Part shown: in pieces, positions 16,450-25,078 of the stretch
How positions within the stretch are numbered: the stretch's first letter is position 1
How the letters are laid out: each line of letters starts with the position of its first letter
Origin: Bacteroidales bacterium
GTDB taxonomy: Bacteria > Bacteroidota > Bacteroidia > Bacteroidales > UBA932
DNA: 35,688 bases
Direction of reading: 5' to 3'
Assembly: GCA_017555965.1 (NCBI GenBank)
Contig: JAFZFH010000162.1
Span: 1 to 35,688, forward strand
Translations under genes and position numbers: made by a program
The notes under the pieces: model-generated
Told to the model about the DNA's origin: nothing
The model's database searches: none
The model's input: the letters and a program-made list of their open reading frames with translations, nothing else

Positions 16450-18375
16450 TTAAATATTTACATCTTCCAATTCCTGTGCGCTTCTGAGGTTTCTGCTGAT
16501 GAAGATCTGTCTGTCGATGGTGTTTTCACCCATATAGAACTCCATGATGTCAGCGAGAGGCTCCTCGTCGCTCAGTCTTACCTTGTCCAGACGCATGTTC
16601 TTGCCGATGAATCCGGTGAACTCGTCCCATGAGATCTCTCCAAGACCTTTGAATCGTGTTATCTCTACCTTGGTCTTGAGTTCCCTGATTGCCTTTTCCT
16701 TCTCTTCCTGGCTGTAGCAGTAACGTACCTCGCTCTTGTTCTTTACTCTGAAGAGCGGTGTCTGAAGGATATACACATGTCCTCGTCTGATGAGGTCAGG
16801 GTGATACTTCATGAAGAATGTAAGTACCAGCATGCGGATGTGCATTCCGTCGTCATCGGCATCGGTTGCGACGATGATCTTGTTGTAGCGGAGGTCGTCG
16901 ATGTCCTCCTCGAGGCCAAGGGCGTTGATGAGAAGGTTAAGTTCCTCATTCTCAGCAATCTTCTTGCGGCTTTCCTTGTATGAGTTGATAGGCTTTCCTC
17001 GCAGTGAGAATACTGCCTGGGTCTCGGCGTTGCGGGCCTTTGTGATGGTTCCGCTTGCAGAGTCTCCCTCGGTGATGAAGATGCTGGTCTGCTCGCGAAG
17101 CTCCTCCTTGCCTGCAGGAAGCTTGTCCTTGAGGTGATATTTGCAGTCGCGCAGTTTCTTGTTATATACGCTTGTACGCTTATTGCGTTCCTTTGTCTTC
17201 TTCTGGATCGATGATATCTCCTGGCGCTCCTTTTCTGAAGATACGATCTTCGCCTGAAGGGCAGGAATGATCTCCTTATGCATGTGGAGATAATTGTCCA
17301 GATTTGTCTTTACAAAGTCGTTCACGAAACTTCTGATTGTCGGACCGACGTCGTATCCGTGTGTTCCGTCTTCGTTCTCTATGACCTGATTCCACATGTA
17401 TGTGGATCCGAGCTTGGTCTTTGCCTGGTTGGCGAAGATAGGTTCCTGGATCTGGATGCTGATGGCTCCGATGATGCCCTGACGGATATCCTCAGGTGCG
17501 AAGTCCTTTTTTGCATAAATCTTGAAGAACTCCTTGAGTGTCTTTGAGATAGCCTCTCTTACAGCTACGAGGTGGGTACCGCCGTCGCGTGTGTTCTGAC
17601 CGTTCACGAATGAGGTGATGTTCTCACCGTAGCTGTTGCCGTGGGTGATTACGATCTCTATGTCTTCTCCCGCGATGTGGATAGGTGCGTAGAAAGGGTC
17701 TTCCGACATCTTTTCGTTGATCAGGTCAAGAAGTCCGTTCTTTGAAATGTATGGCGTACCGTTGAGGTTGAGAGTCAGACCTTTCTTGAGGTAAGAATAG
17801 TTCTTGATCATTGACTCCACGAACTCTATGTTGTACGAGTAGTCAACGAAAAGGTTTTCATCCGGAGTGAACTTTACGTATGTTCCGTTCTTTTCCTTTG
17901 TTTCCTTCATGCCGTCGTTTACAAGCTTTCCAGCTGCAAACTCAGCATATGAGCACATGCCGTCACGGTAAGCCTCAACATAGAAATAAGACGAAAGAGC
18001 ATTCACCGCCTTCAGACCTACACCATTCAAGCCTACTGATTTCTTATAACCTTTCGAGTCGTATTTACCTCCGGTATTGAGGATGCTCACCGCCTTGACT
18101 ACGGAGTTGAGGGGAATCCCTCGTCCGAAGTCTCTTACTGTAACCTCCTTCTCTGTAACTCCTATCTGAATCTGCTTTCCGAAACCTGCAGAGAACTCGT
18201 CGATCGAGTTGTCCACAACTTCCTTGAGCAGCACGTATATACCGTCTGCAGGATCATCTCCCTTTCCAAGGGTTCCGATATACATACCTGGCCTGAGACG
18301 GATGTGCTCCACGCCTTCAAGCGTCCTGATGTTATCGTCGCCGTAACTAGTCTGATTTATATTATCTGTCGCCAT
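16450..18375 (-). CDS. parE: DNA topoisomerase IV subunit B (ParE type)
   Basis: This is a type II topoisomerase ATPase subunit. GHKL ATPase landmarks: LKEVVDNSIDEF (about 49-60), RDFGRGIP (about 97-104) and VGLNGVGLKAVNALS (about 133-147). The transducer lysine region follows near QTK. The TOPRIM domain has TEGDSASGT and ATDADDDGMH with the metal-binding acids. The EGDSASG form (not EGDSAGG) and the 641-aa length fit ParE of Bacteroidota rather than GyrB. Its parC partner is not next to it here; an acyltransferase gene follows after 4 bp instead. Start ATG at 18375 follows a TACCTTTG promoter box by 25 bp. GyrB cannot be fully excluded without a tree. Confidence 0.9.
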   Translation of the reverse strand: MATDNINQTSYGDDNIRTLEGVEHIRLRPGMYIGTLGKGDDPADGIYVLLKEVVDNSIDEFSAGFGKQIQIGVTEKEVTVRDFGRGIPLNSVVKAVSILNTGGKYDSKGYKKSVGLNGVGLKAVNALSSYFYVEAYRDGMCSYAEFAAGKLVNDGMKETKEKNGTYVKFTPDENLFVDYSYNIEFVESMIKNYSYLKKGLTLNLNGTPYISKNGLLDLINEKMSEDPFYAPIHIAGEDIEIVITHGNSYGENITSFVNGQNTRDGGTHLVAVREAISKTLKEFFKIYAKKDFAPEDIRQGIIGAISIQIQEPIFANQAKTKLGSTYMWNQVIENEDGTHGYDVGPTIRSFVNDFVKTNLDNYLHMHKEIIPALQAKIVSSEKERQEISSIQKKTKERNKRTSVYNKKLRDCKYHLKDKLPAGKEELREQTSIFITEGDSASGTITKARNAETQAVFSLRGKPINSYKESRKKIAENEELNLLINALGLEEDIDDLRYNKIIVATDADDDGMHIRMLVLTFFMKYHPDLIRRGHVYILQTPLFRVKNKSEVRYCYSQEEKEKAIRELKTKVEITRFKGLGEISWDEFTGFIGKNMRLDKVRLSDEEPLADIMEFYMGENTIDRQIFISRNLRSAQELEDVNI

Positions 18376-18400
18376 ATTTTTCTAAAAAGCCATAATCGCA

Positions 18401-18408
18401 CAAAGGTA
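18401..18408 (-). promoter_or_regulatory. -7 box for the parE unit
   Basis: On the minus strand TACCTTTG matches TAnnTTTG, 25 bp before the parE ATG. It lies 58 bp from the divergent promoter of the surface-lipoprotein operon. Confidence 0.65.
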
Positions 18409-18465
18409 CAAATTTTTGGTGAATATTGACAGCTTTTTTCTTGCAACAGCCTTCAACTGCCTCAA

Positions 18466-18496
18466 TTTGTTTTTTCTTTCAAAATACCTATCTTTG
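18466..18496 (+). promoter_or_regulatory. Promoter of the seven-gene surface operon
   Basis: TTTG at 18466-18469, then exactly 19 bp, then TATCTTTG at 18489-18496: an ideal Bacteroidota -33/-7 promoter. Transcription should begin near 18503, which excludes the frame-opening ATG at 18416 and supports the ATG at 18521. Confidence 0.85.
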
Positions 18497-18520
18497 CAAG
18501 ATTGTAAGATTTTTAACCAA

Positions 18521-20446
18521 ATGAGACAAACGAGGATTAATTTGATCCGTGCGCACTTTGTCTTTGTTATTGCATTGATATTTTCTGCCTGTCAGGCAGA
18601 TATACAGGAACTGCATTCGGGCCCTCAGGAAGTGGGCTTCTATGTGGGTGGAAACAATACGCGTACGGAGATGCTCCAGAACGGTCTTTCTGCCGTCTGG
18701 TCGGCAAATGATGAACTTGCTTTGTGGGCAAGGAATTCTGCCGGCACATTTACCCTATCTGAACAGGTTTTCAAGACATACGGCATTGACGGAAGGTCAG
18801 GATATTTCACTTCAACACTTTCCAGTTCAATGCCGGAGGATGATTATACGTATTTCTGCAGCTATCCGCTTCCTGAGTCGGTTTCAGGTACAAAAGCAAC
18901 CTTCACGCTGCCTGCTTTACAGGATGGCAAGGTGAGTGGCGGTGCGGATATCATGATTGCTGAACCTGTGAAGCACGGAGCCCTTACTGCTCTTCAGGAA
19001 GTGGAAGATCATTCAGGAATGTCAATGCAGATGCACAGGATGATGCATCAGTTCAGATTCTATCTTCCGGAGGATAATTCCATAATGAACGGAGAGAGCA
19101 TCACTAGGATCGAACTTGTGTTCCCCAGAAAAGTGGCAGGTGAAGTTGAGATGGATCTTTCCGATCCGGATCTGCTTCCGTCTCTTGACGAGTCAGGCGG
19201 CACGGACAAAGTGGTCCTTTCAATGGCAGAGCCGTTGACAATGTCAAGGGAATCTGAAGGCGAATATGATTTTGCTTGTGTTGCCCTTGCTCCTGTGACA
19301 TTCGCTGCGGGAGAATCATTATCCATCAGGGCCTTCACAAACGACAGGATAGCGAAGATAGACCCTGTAGATCTTTGTGCGAAGCAATTGAAGCCGGGCC
19401 ATTCTACGCCGGTAAGACTCGTAGTCAAGGATATCGTCGATTATCCTTATGTCATCAGGTTCACTCTTACTGGAAACAATGTCGGTGAACCTGTCAACCT
19501 GATCAGGTTCACAGCTCCTTCAACCTGCGTCTGGCCGACTTCGGGCACCAATAAATATGTGTATGATCCCGGCAGAGATATTGCTGTGGGTGAGACAGTC
19601 GTATTCAGATTCGCCGATTATGCAGATTACTCAAAGTTCAGCAATCAGAATATTTCCATCGTTCTTGAGACAGAGAATGCCATCAGCACCGTTACATCAA
19701 AAGTCGGTACGGTTCCGAATGGTGTGGAAACTCATACTTCGGATATTTCTGCTGCCATGCCATATCTGCTGTATCAGGATTTCGGATCAATTTCGACATT
19801 TAGTGACGGACATGACAACCCGACGGTCGGTACAGCCTCCGATACATATACAGGAATCACAGAACTTTCATCATGTGGCCTTCCGGGATGGTTTGGAGTC
19901 CGGATTGGAATCCAGGGAGGAACTTCTGCCCGAATCTGCTGTAGATATCAGCATGTACTTCTTGCCGGTGCTTACTATAAGGGCCGACTTTATACTCCGC
20001 AGCTCTCCATGATCAAGGAGGGAAAGGATGTAAAGATTTCTGTGTCATTCAGGCACGGCTCCAACAGGAATGAGCGTGATCCTCTGATAGGTTCGAGACC
20101 TGACAAGTCACCGATTCTTTATTTCGGTATCAGTACCAAGGATGTCATAACGAATCCGGATGACAATGAAGGAGATCTGATCGATGAGATTACAGGACTG
20201 TATGCCGGCAGTGGATATGCCAATCCGGTTCCTACATCTTTGTCACCTATGGTGATAAAGGGTGAATACCTGGATAAGGAAAACGGTTCATATACGAACC
20301 TTCCGAAATCCAAGACCGTGACGATAGATAATGTAGACAGATATATGCGCCTGGGATGGATTCTTACAACCGATAATTCGGCAAGCAATACGAATGCAAA
20401 CTACTGGTTCTATATCGACGAAATAAAGGTTCAACTGACAAAATAA
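18521..20446 (+). CDS. Operon gene A: fimbrillin-like surface lipoprotein
   Basis: From the ATG at 18521 the protein has 641 aa and a lipoprotein signal ending IFSAC (lipid Cys24). The frame extends to 18416, upstream of the promoter, so that start is rejected. Residues about 30-330 resemble Mfa1/fimbrillin-like domains (VWSANDELALWARN; then alternating strands with PEDDYTYFCSYPLP). The rest, about 340-641, is beta-rich, with a C-terminal jelly-roll-like part (LLYQDFGSISTFSDGHD onward) that could bind sugar or protein; I cannot name a family for it. T47-R48 (NNTRTE) lies 24 residues after the lipid Cys, near the spacing of pilin cleavage sites. First gene of the unit; the next starts 29 bp downstream. 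A pilus tip, base or adhesin role is inference. Confidence 0.75.
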   Translation: MRQTRINLIRAHFVFVIALIFSACQADIQELHSGPQEVGFYVGGNNTRTEMLQNGLSAVWSANDELALWARNSAGTFTLSEQVFKTYGIDGRSGYFTSTLSSSMPEDDYTYFCSYPLPESVSGTKATFTLPALQDGKVSGGADIMIAEPVKHGALTALQEVEDHSGMSMQMHRMMHQFRFYLPEDNSIMNGESITRIELVFPRKVAGEVEMDLSDPDLLPSLDESGGTDKVVLSMAEPLTMSRESEGEYDFACVALAPVTFAAGESLSIRAFTNDRIAKIDPVDLCAKQLKPGHSTPVRLVVKDIVDYPYVIRFTLTGNNVGEPVNLIRFTAPSTCVWPTSGTNKYVYDPGRDIAVGETVVFRFADYADYSKFSNQNISIVLETENAISTVTSKVGTVPNGVETHTSDISAAMPYLLYQDFGSISTFSDGHDNPTVGTASDTYTGITELSSCGLPGWFGVRIGIQGGTSARICCRYQHVLLAGAYYKGRLYTPQLSMIKEGKDVKISVSFRHGSNRNERDPLIGSRPDKSPILYFGISTKDVITNPDDNEGDLIDEITGLYAGSGYANPVPTSLSPMVIKGEYLDKENGSYTNLPKSKTVTIDNVDRYMRLGWILTTDNSASNTNANYWFYIDEIKVQLTK

Positions 20447-20475
20447 TAAGATATTAATATAAGATTCAAAACCCA

Positions 20476-21207
20476 ATGAAACACTTGAAAACAATCATGA
20501 GTGTTCTGACTGTCCTGGTGGCATTATCATGCACCAAGAGTCAGACTGACGGCAATGGTCAGGTGTCTTTCCGGATTTCAAGCAGACCGGATGTGGTGGA
20601 GCAGACCAGAAGCAGTGTCTCAGATTACACTGCATTGCCATCGGCCGGAGACTTTACAATCTCCATTATTGATGAGTCTTCCGCACCTGTGTGGAGAGGT
20701 AAGATGACAGATTGGAATCAGGAAACACTTCTTCCGGTCGGAAATTACACTGTGACAGCAGCTTATGGCGCACTGGAGGATGAAGGTTTCGATAAGCCAT
20801 TCTTTACGGGATCCAACGCATTTGCCATCAACGGAGGTCAGACCACTGAGGTTCCGGTGACTGTAAGTCTCAGCAATACCATAGTGAAGGTAGCATGCAC
20901 AGACAATTTCAAGAACTATTACAAGGATTACACGTTCAAGATCGTGCGTGGAGGTTCTGACGTTGTGACATTCGTCAAGGGTGAGACCAAGGCTGCTTTT
21001 GTCGACGGTTATAGGTTCACTCTTACCGGTACTCTCAAGAGCGAGACAGGCACAAAGACATTTGAGAAGGAATACAGCTTCCTTGATGAGGCGACTGCCT
21101 ATACTTTTGAATTTGATGTTACAAATGTCGGCGGAGCAAGCATCTCAGTGACATTCAATAACAATGTTGAGGTCATCAGTCTGGATGATCTTGAACTTAA
21201 CGATTAA
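20476..21207 (+). CDS. Operon gene B: DUF4493-like surface lipoprotein, 243 aa
   Basis: A lipoprotein signal ends ALSC (Cys19). The mature part is one all-beta region: GDFTISIIDESS, LPVGNYTVTAAYG, FAINGGQTTEVPVTVSLSN. This order (short strand pair, L-P-x-G-x-Y turn, then a G-Q-x-T-x-V strand) recurs in genes C and D and fits DUF4493-type proteins of Bacteroidales. T44-R45 (EQTRSS) is 26 residues after the lipid Cys, comparable to the maturation site of FimA-type pilins. The protein is a single-domain form of what gene D carries at its N-terminus, so it is a candidate repeating subunit. No Shine-Dalgarno sequence precedes the ATG, which is 29 bp after gene A. Confidence 0.75.
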   Translation: MKHLKTIMSVLTVLVALSCTKSQTDGNGQVSFRISSRPDVVEQTRSSVSDYTALPSAGDFTISIIDESSAPVWRGKMTDWNQETLLPVGNYTVTAAYGALEDEGFDKPFFTGSNAFAINGGQTTEVPVTVSLSNTIVKVACTDNFKNYYKDYTFKIVRGGSDVVTFVKGETKAAFVDGYRFTLTGTLKSETGTKTFEKEYSFLDEATAYTFEFDVTNVGGASISVTFNNNVEVISLDDLELND

Positions 21208-21208
21208 C

Positions 21209-21214
21209 AGGAGG
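21209..21214 (+). promoter_or_regulatory. Strong Shine-Dalgarno sequence of gene C
   Basis: AGGAGG lies exactly 8 nt before the ATG at 21223. Most Bacteroidota genes, including the others here, have none, so this stands out. It confirms the gene C start. Confidence 0.85.
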
Positions 21215-21222
21215 AATACAGT

Positions 21223-22461
21223 ATGAAGAAAATTATCATTCTTATAGCTGCTGCAGCAGCTCTGATGCTTTCCGCATCATGTCAGAAGTCTCCTGTAAGC
21301 ATCAAGGAAGACGGCTATCTCTCATTCGGCGGTTTTATTCTTGAGGTGGATGAGACAGTAATTACAAAGGCAGAGGCTGCAGGTGACAACTACTCGATCA
21401 GCATTTATGATGCAGATGAAGATCTTGTGCTCACCAGGTCATATGCTGAAGTTGTGAACAATAACGGCATGCTTTCGCTTCCTGCCGGACATTATAAGCT
21501 TGTTGCTGCGTCATCGGCCGGCGAAGTTCCGTATGCTGCATTTGAAAACCCGATCTATGGAGTTACTCATGAATTTGATATCGCAGCCGGAGCGGTTACT
21601 GAAATCGGTGAGCTTGTATGTACTCTTGTACAGTGTAAGGTGACCGTATCGTACAGCGACGAGTTCCTTGCATCTGTGACCGGAACAGGTAAGACAAGTG
21701 TTGAGGTCAAGGCGGGATACCCTCTTGATTTCCAGCTTGATGCTGACGGTACATATGACAGGAGCGCAGGTTATTTTGCTGTGGATGGAAATACGATGAC
21801 AGTCGTGTTCCAGGGTAACATTGACGGCAAGAATGCCAAGATGACCAAGACCTTTACAGGTATTGCAGCAAGGCAGTGGCGTCAGATCAGGTTCGTACAG
21901 AAGAAGAACGAGCAGGGTCAGGCTACATTCGATATTGAAATCCAGGATCTTATCAGCGACTCGACTCTCAACAATGTCGTCGATGGTGAAGAGCCTGTGA
22001 TAGGCGAGGATCCGGATGCCCCTAAGGGGGACGGCGGTATCACCCTCCTTCCTGACTATGAGGCAGGCTGCGATGCAAGCATCACAGACCTGACAAACAT
22101 GGTCATCCTTCCTACATCACAGAAGACGATGTCTATCAAGCTCAGAGCTACAATCCCTGGTGGTATCAAGAAGTTCAATGTACAGATCACCACTACCAAC
22201 AATGCGTTTGCAGCAGCTGTAGCAGCTGCATCAGCAACCGACCTTGACCTTATCAGCCCGCTTCCTGAAAATGACGTGATCTTTAAGGTGGTTCCGTTCC
22301 CTCATGGTTCGGAGCTCGTAGGAAAGACTGATGTCGCATTTGACCTCAGTGCTGCCCAGGGACCTATTACGGCATATAAGGGAAGTCATACATTCATCAT
22401 GACGATTGTCGATCAGGAGGGTTGCAGAAAGCAGATCCCTGTGACAATGGTTGTAGAGTAA
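21223..22461 (+). CDS. Operon gene C: DUF4493-like surface lipoprotein, 412 aa
   Basis: The lipoprotein signal ends LSASC (Cys20). Residues about 30-240 repeat the gene B fold pattern (NYSISIYDADED, LPAGHYKLVAASS, FDIAAGAVTEIGELVCTL). A linker of acidic and Pro-rich sequence (about 250-275, GEEPVIGEDPDAPKGDGG) joins a second beta-rich domain (about 276-412; MSIKLRATIPGGIKKFNVQI, ending GCRKQIPVTMVVE) that I do not recognise, perhaps another Ig-like module. T48-K49 (VITKAE) is 29 residues after the lipid Cys. AGGAGG at 8-nt spacing supports the start. The stop TAA at 22459-22461 overlaps the first base of the Shine-Dalgarno sequence of gene D, so translation of C and D is probably linked. Confidence 0.75.
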   Translation: MKKIIILIAAAAALMLSASCQKSPVSIKEDGYLSFGGFILEVDETVITKAEAAGDNYSISIYDADEDLVLTRSYAEVVNNNGMLSLPAGHYKLVAASSAGEVPYAAFENPIYGVTHEFDIAAGAVTEIGELVCTLVQCKVTVSYSDEFLASVTGTGKTSVEVKAGYPLDFQLDADGTYDRSAGYFAVDGNTMTVVFQGNIDGKNAKMTKTFTGIAARQWRQIRFVQKKNEQGQATFDIEIQDLISDSTLNNVVDGEEPVIGEDPDAPKGDGGITLLPDYEAGCDASITDLTNMVILPTSQKTMSIKLRATIPGGIKKFNVQITTTNNAFAAAVAAASATDLDLISPLPENDVIFKVVPFPHGSELVGKTDVAFDLSAAQGPITAYKGSHTFIMTIVDQEGCRKQIPVTMVVE

Positions 22462-22466
22462 GGAGG
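22461..22466 (+). promoter_or_regulatory. Strong Shine-Dalgarno sequence of gene D
   Basis: AGGAGG overlaps the gene C stop codon. It is 8 nt from the ATG at 22475 but only 2 nt from the ATG at 22469, so 22475 is the start. Confidence 0.85.
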
Positions 22467-22474
22467 ACATGAGC

Positions 22475-24331
22475 ATGAAAAGGATTCTTACAATGATGGT
22501 TGCTGCTGTTGTATTTTCAGCAGTTTCATGCACAAAGTCCGAAATGAAGGATAATGTCTCCGGAATGGGAATGCTCAGCGTGGATATGAGTCTTCCTGAA
22601 CTTGCCACACGTGCCATCAGTGATGAACATCTCATAAATACAGCCGTTGTAAATATCTACAAGGCGGACTTCAGCGGCCTTGTACGCTCTTATAGATATT
22701 CGGATATCCCTTCTGAAATATATCTTGCAGCTGATTCTTATCGAGTTGATGTCATTGCCGGTGAAACTGTTTCGGAATCTCCGGCTGCTGCATCATGGGA
22801 GAACAGGAGCTACAAAGGTTCTGATGAGTTCGATATCGTTGCAGGCCAGGTGACTTCCGTAACCGTAGCCGCTGATGTGAACAATGCCGTGACCGCAATC
22901 TCATTTGATCAGACTGTTGCAGAAAACTTCGTGGCAGGCTATACTTTTACCATCGGCCTTGATTCTGATGAGTCTGCAAAGCTCATATACGATGAGTCTA
23001 AGTCAGGTGCAGAGGGCTATTTCATCGTAGCAGGTCTTGATGAGCCTTCATTCAACTGGACTTTCACAGGTACCTTGGCAAAGGATGGCTCTGAATTCAC
23101 AAAGTCCGGAACCATTTCCAATGTCCTTCCTGGCAAGCTTTACAGGATGAATATCAGGTACACAATCAAGGACGGTGATCTTGAGTTCACTCTTTCTGTA
23201 GACCGTGTTACAGAGATCATTGACGATGTCATAATCTTTGAGCCTGTCTCTACAGGTCTTACCCCTTCTCCGGCATACGAGATCTGGGCGGGTCATGCTA
23301 CCCTTCATGCGGATGTCGATGCTGGTGAATATGCGGGTGCGACAGTCAGGTTCGGCTATACTTCAGACGGGCAGACATGGGCTTATGCAGATGCTGTAAG
23401 TGCAGGTGACGGTGCCTGGACGGCTGATATCAAAGGTCTTGCTCCATCTACAGAGTATACATATACACTCCTTATCAATGATGAGCAGGTTGGAGATGCC
23501 CTGAATTTCACTACTGATGCTGCACCGAACCTTCCAAATGCAAGTTTCGAGTATGCGAGTCTTGTCACAGGAGCTTCTTATTACAAGTTCTATGATCCTG
23601 CCTGCGGCGTAGAGGAAGGTGCATCGATGTTCTGGGGATCAGGTAACGGTGAGGGACCGGACGGTGTCAACGGATCTGCTAACATGGGTATCGAGATTAC
23701 ATATGTCGATAAGGATGTGAAGGTTCATGGAAAACAGTCAGTGCGTGCTCAGACAAGCGAAATGGCCGGCTTCCTTGCTGCCGGAAACCTTTTTACCGGT
23801 CAGTTCGACGGTCTTGTCGGTACGGAGGGTGGAAAAGTTAACTTCGGCCGTCCATGGCAAAGCCGTCCTACAGCCCTGAAGGTATGGTGCAGATATGAAA
23901 CGGACAAGATTGATGTCATCAATTCAATGCCTCCGGGAATCACTCTTACAAAGAATGATTACGACCGTGCTCAGATCAAGGTAGCCATCGGAACATGGAA
24001 CTACAAGACTTACGGTGGTACGAAGAACAGCCCTGTTCATGTCAATACCACTGACGAGAGTACGTTTGTAGATTACTACACTGATTCAAGCACCATCGCC
24101 AACGGTGATATCATCATCTACAATGACGGTTATCAGATTAATAAAGGTAATAAGGTCAGTGCAACCACAACAGAATGGGTGGAATATACTATTCCGCTTG
24201 ACTATCACGATCTTAAGTCTTACCCTACACATATCATCGTATCTTGTGCATCATCACAGTATGGAGATTATTTTACCGGAAACAACGGATCAAAGCTCTG
24301 GCTTGATGCATTTGAACTGGTTTACGAATAA
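22475..24331 (+). CDS. Operon gene D: DUF4493-like + Fn3-like + PCMD lipoprotein
   Basis: From the ATG at 22475 (618 aa) the lipoprotein signal ends SAVSC (Cys19). Domains: DUF4493-like region (about 28-245), an Fn3-like domain (about 262-348; WAGHATLHADV, then LAPSTEYTYTLLIN) and a PCMD domain (putative carbohydrate metabolism domain, about 350-618; PNASFEYA, YKFYDP, MFWGSGNGEG, LAAGNLFTGQF, NFGRPWQSRP, DYFTGNNGSKLWLD). T45-R46 (ATRAI) is 27 residues after the lipid Cys. The PCMD domain likely has a sugar- or glycan-binding sandwich fold; its biochemistry is not established. It is the multi-domain member of the B/C/D set, so it might cap or tip a structure made by B and C, an inference. The PCMD and Fn3-like part is repeated in gene G. 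Confidence 0.8.
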   Translation: MKRILTMMVAAVVFSAVSCTKSEMKDNVSGMGMLSVDMSLPELATRAISDEHLINTAVVNIYKADFSGLVRSYRYSDIPSEIYLAADSYRVDVIAGETVSESPAAASWENRSYKGSDEFDIVAGQVTSVTVAADVNNAVTAISFDQTVAENFVAGYTFTIGLDSDESAKLIYDESKSGAEGYFIVAGLDEPSFNWTFTGTLAKDGSEFTKSGTISNVLPGKLYRMNIRYTIKDGDLEFTLSVDRVTEIIDDVIIFEPVSTGLTPSPAYEIWAGHATLHADVDAGEYAGATVRFGYTSDGQTWAYADAVSAGDGAWTADIKGLAPSTEYTYTLLINDEQVGDALNFTTDAAPNLPNASFEYASLVTGASYYKFYDPACGVEEGASMFWGSGNGEGPDGVNGSANMGIEITYVDKDVKVHGKQSVRAQTSEMAGFLAAGNLFTGQFDGLVGTEGGKVNFGRPWQSRPTALKVWCRYETDKIDVINSMPPGITLTKNDYDRAQIKVAIGTWNYKTYGGTKNSPVHVNTTDESTFVDYYTDSSTIANGDIIIYNDGYQINKGNKVSATTTEWVEYTIPLDYHDLKSYPTHIIVSCASSQYGDYFTGNNGSKLWLDAFELVYE

Positions 24332-24340
24332 AGATTTCTG

Positions 24341-25078
24341 ATGCGAAAATCAATAATCATATTATTATTTCTGATTCTCGGTGCGTATGGCGCCGAGGCT
24401 CAGCATTATGACAGGGGATACGAGGCTTCTCCGTCGTTTCCTTTCCTCGAGAAAGGTACATGGATGACCGGTGGGTCTGTCAGATATTCCCAGCATATCA
24501 ATGAGGATTACTCATTTGCAGTAATCAATGACATAAACTCGAATGGCTATAATGTTTCCATCGACCCGAAGATGCTCTATATGTTCAGAGACAACATGGG
24601 TGTAGGATTCAGAGTGTCTTACGATAGGAGTATGCTTGACATGTTGTCTGCAGACCTTTCGATCTCTGACCTTTCGATGAGTATAAGTGACTGCTATCAG
24701 ATTCAGCATAAATTCAGTGCTTACGCAGTCTGCAGGTCATACATACCTCTCGGTAATTCAAAGCGTATCGCGATGTTTGCTGATGTTCTCCTGGGTGGTT
24801 CATTCAAGCAGGGTAAGGCTTTCAATGCAGGAGATGAGTATGTCTTGGGGACATTTTCACGTTCATATGCGCTCGAACTTGCTGTCGATCCGGGCATTGT
24901 CCTCTTTCTGACAGACAGGCTTGCAGCTGAAGTGAATGTCGGAATCTTCGGCGTAAGCTACAGGTGGACCGATCAGATCCGCAATCAGGTTTCCAACGGA
25001 CACACCAATTCGACATCTGCCGGTTTTATGGTTAATCTGCTCTCACTGGGTGTGGGCCTTTCATACTATTTCCTATGA
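24341..25078 (+). CDS. Operon gene E: outer-membrane beta-barrel protein, 245 aa
   Basis: A signal peptide (MRKSIIILLFLILGAYGAEA, cleavage before QHYD) without lipobox is followed by alternating beta-strand sequence with aromatic girdles (GTWMTGGSVRYSQHI, NMGVGFRVSYDRSM, KFSAYAVCRSYIPL, IVLFLTDRLAAEVNVGIFG) and a C-terminus LGVGLSYYFL, ending in the aromatic/hydrophobic residue expected of outer-membrane barrels. Eight or ten strands would fit the length. It is a paralogue of gene F: the same KGxW opening, DNxxVGxRxxY and aligned strand blocks. Its stop overlaps the ATG of F in ATGATG. Role in export or anchoring of the lipoproteins is inference. Confidence 0.8.
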   Translation: MRKSIIILLFLILGAYGAEAQHYDRGYEASPSFPFLEKGTWMTGGSVRYSQHINEDYSFAVINDINSNGYNVSIDPKMLYMFRDNMGVGFRVSYDRSMLDMLSADLSISDLSMSISDCYQIQHKFSAYAVCRSYIPLGNSKRIAMFADVLLGGSFKQGKAFNAGDEYVLGTFSRSYALELAVDPGIVLFLTDRLAAEVNVGIFGVSYRWTDQIRNQVSNGHTNSTSAGFMVNLLSLGVGLSYYFL

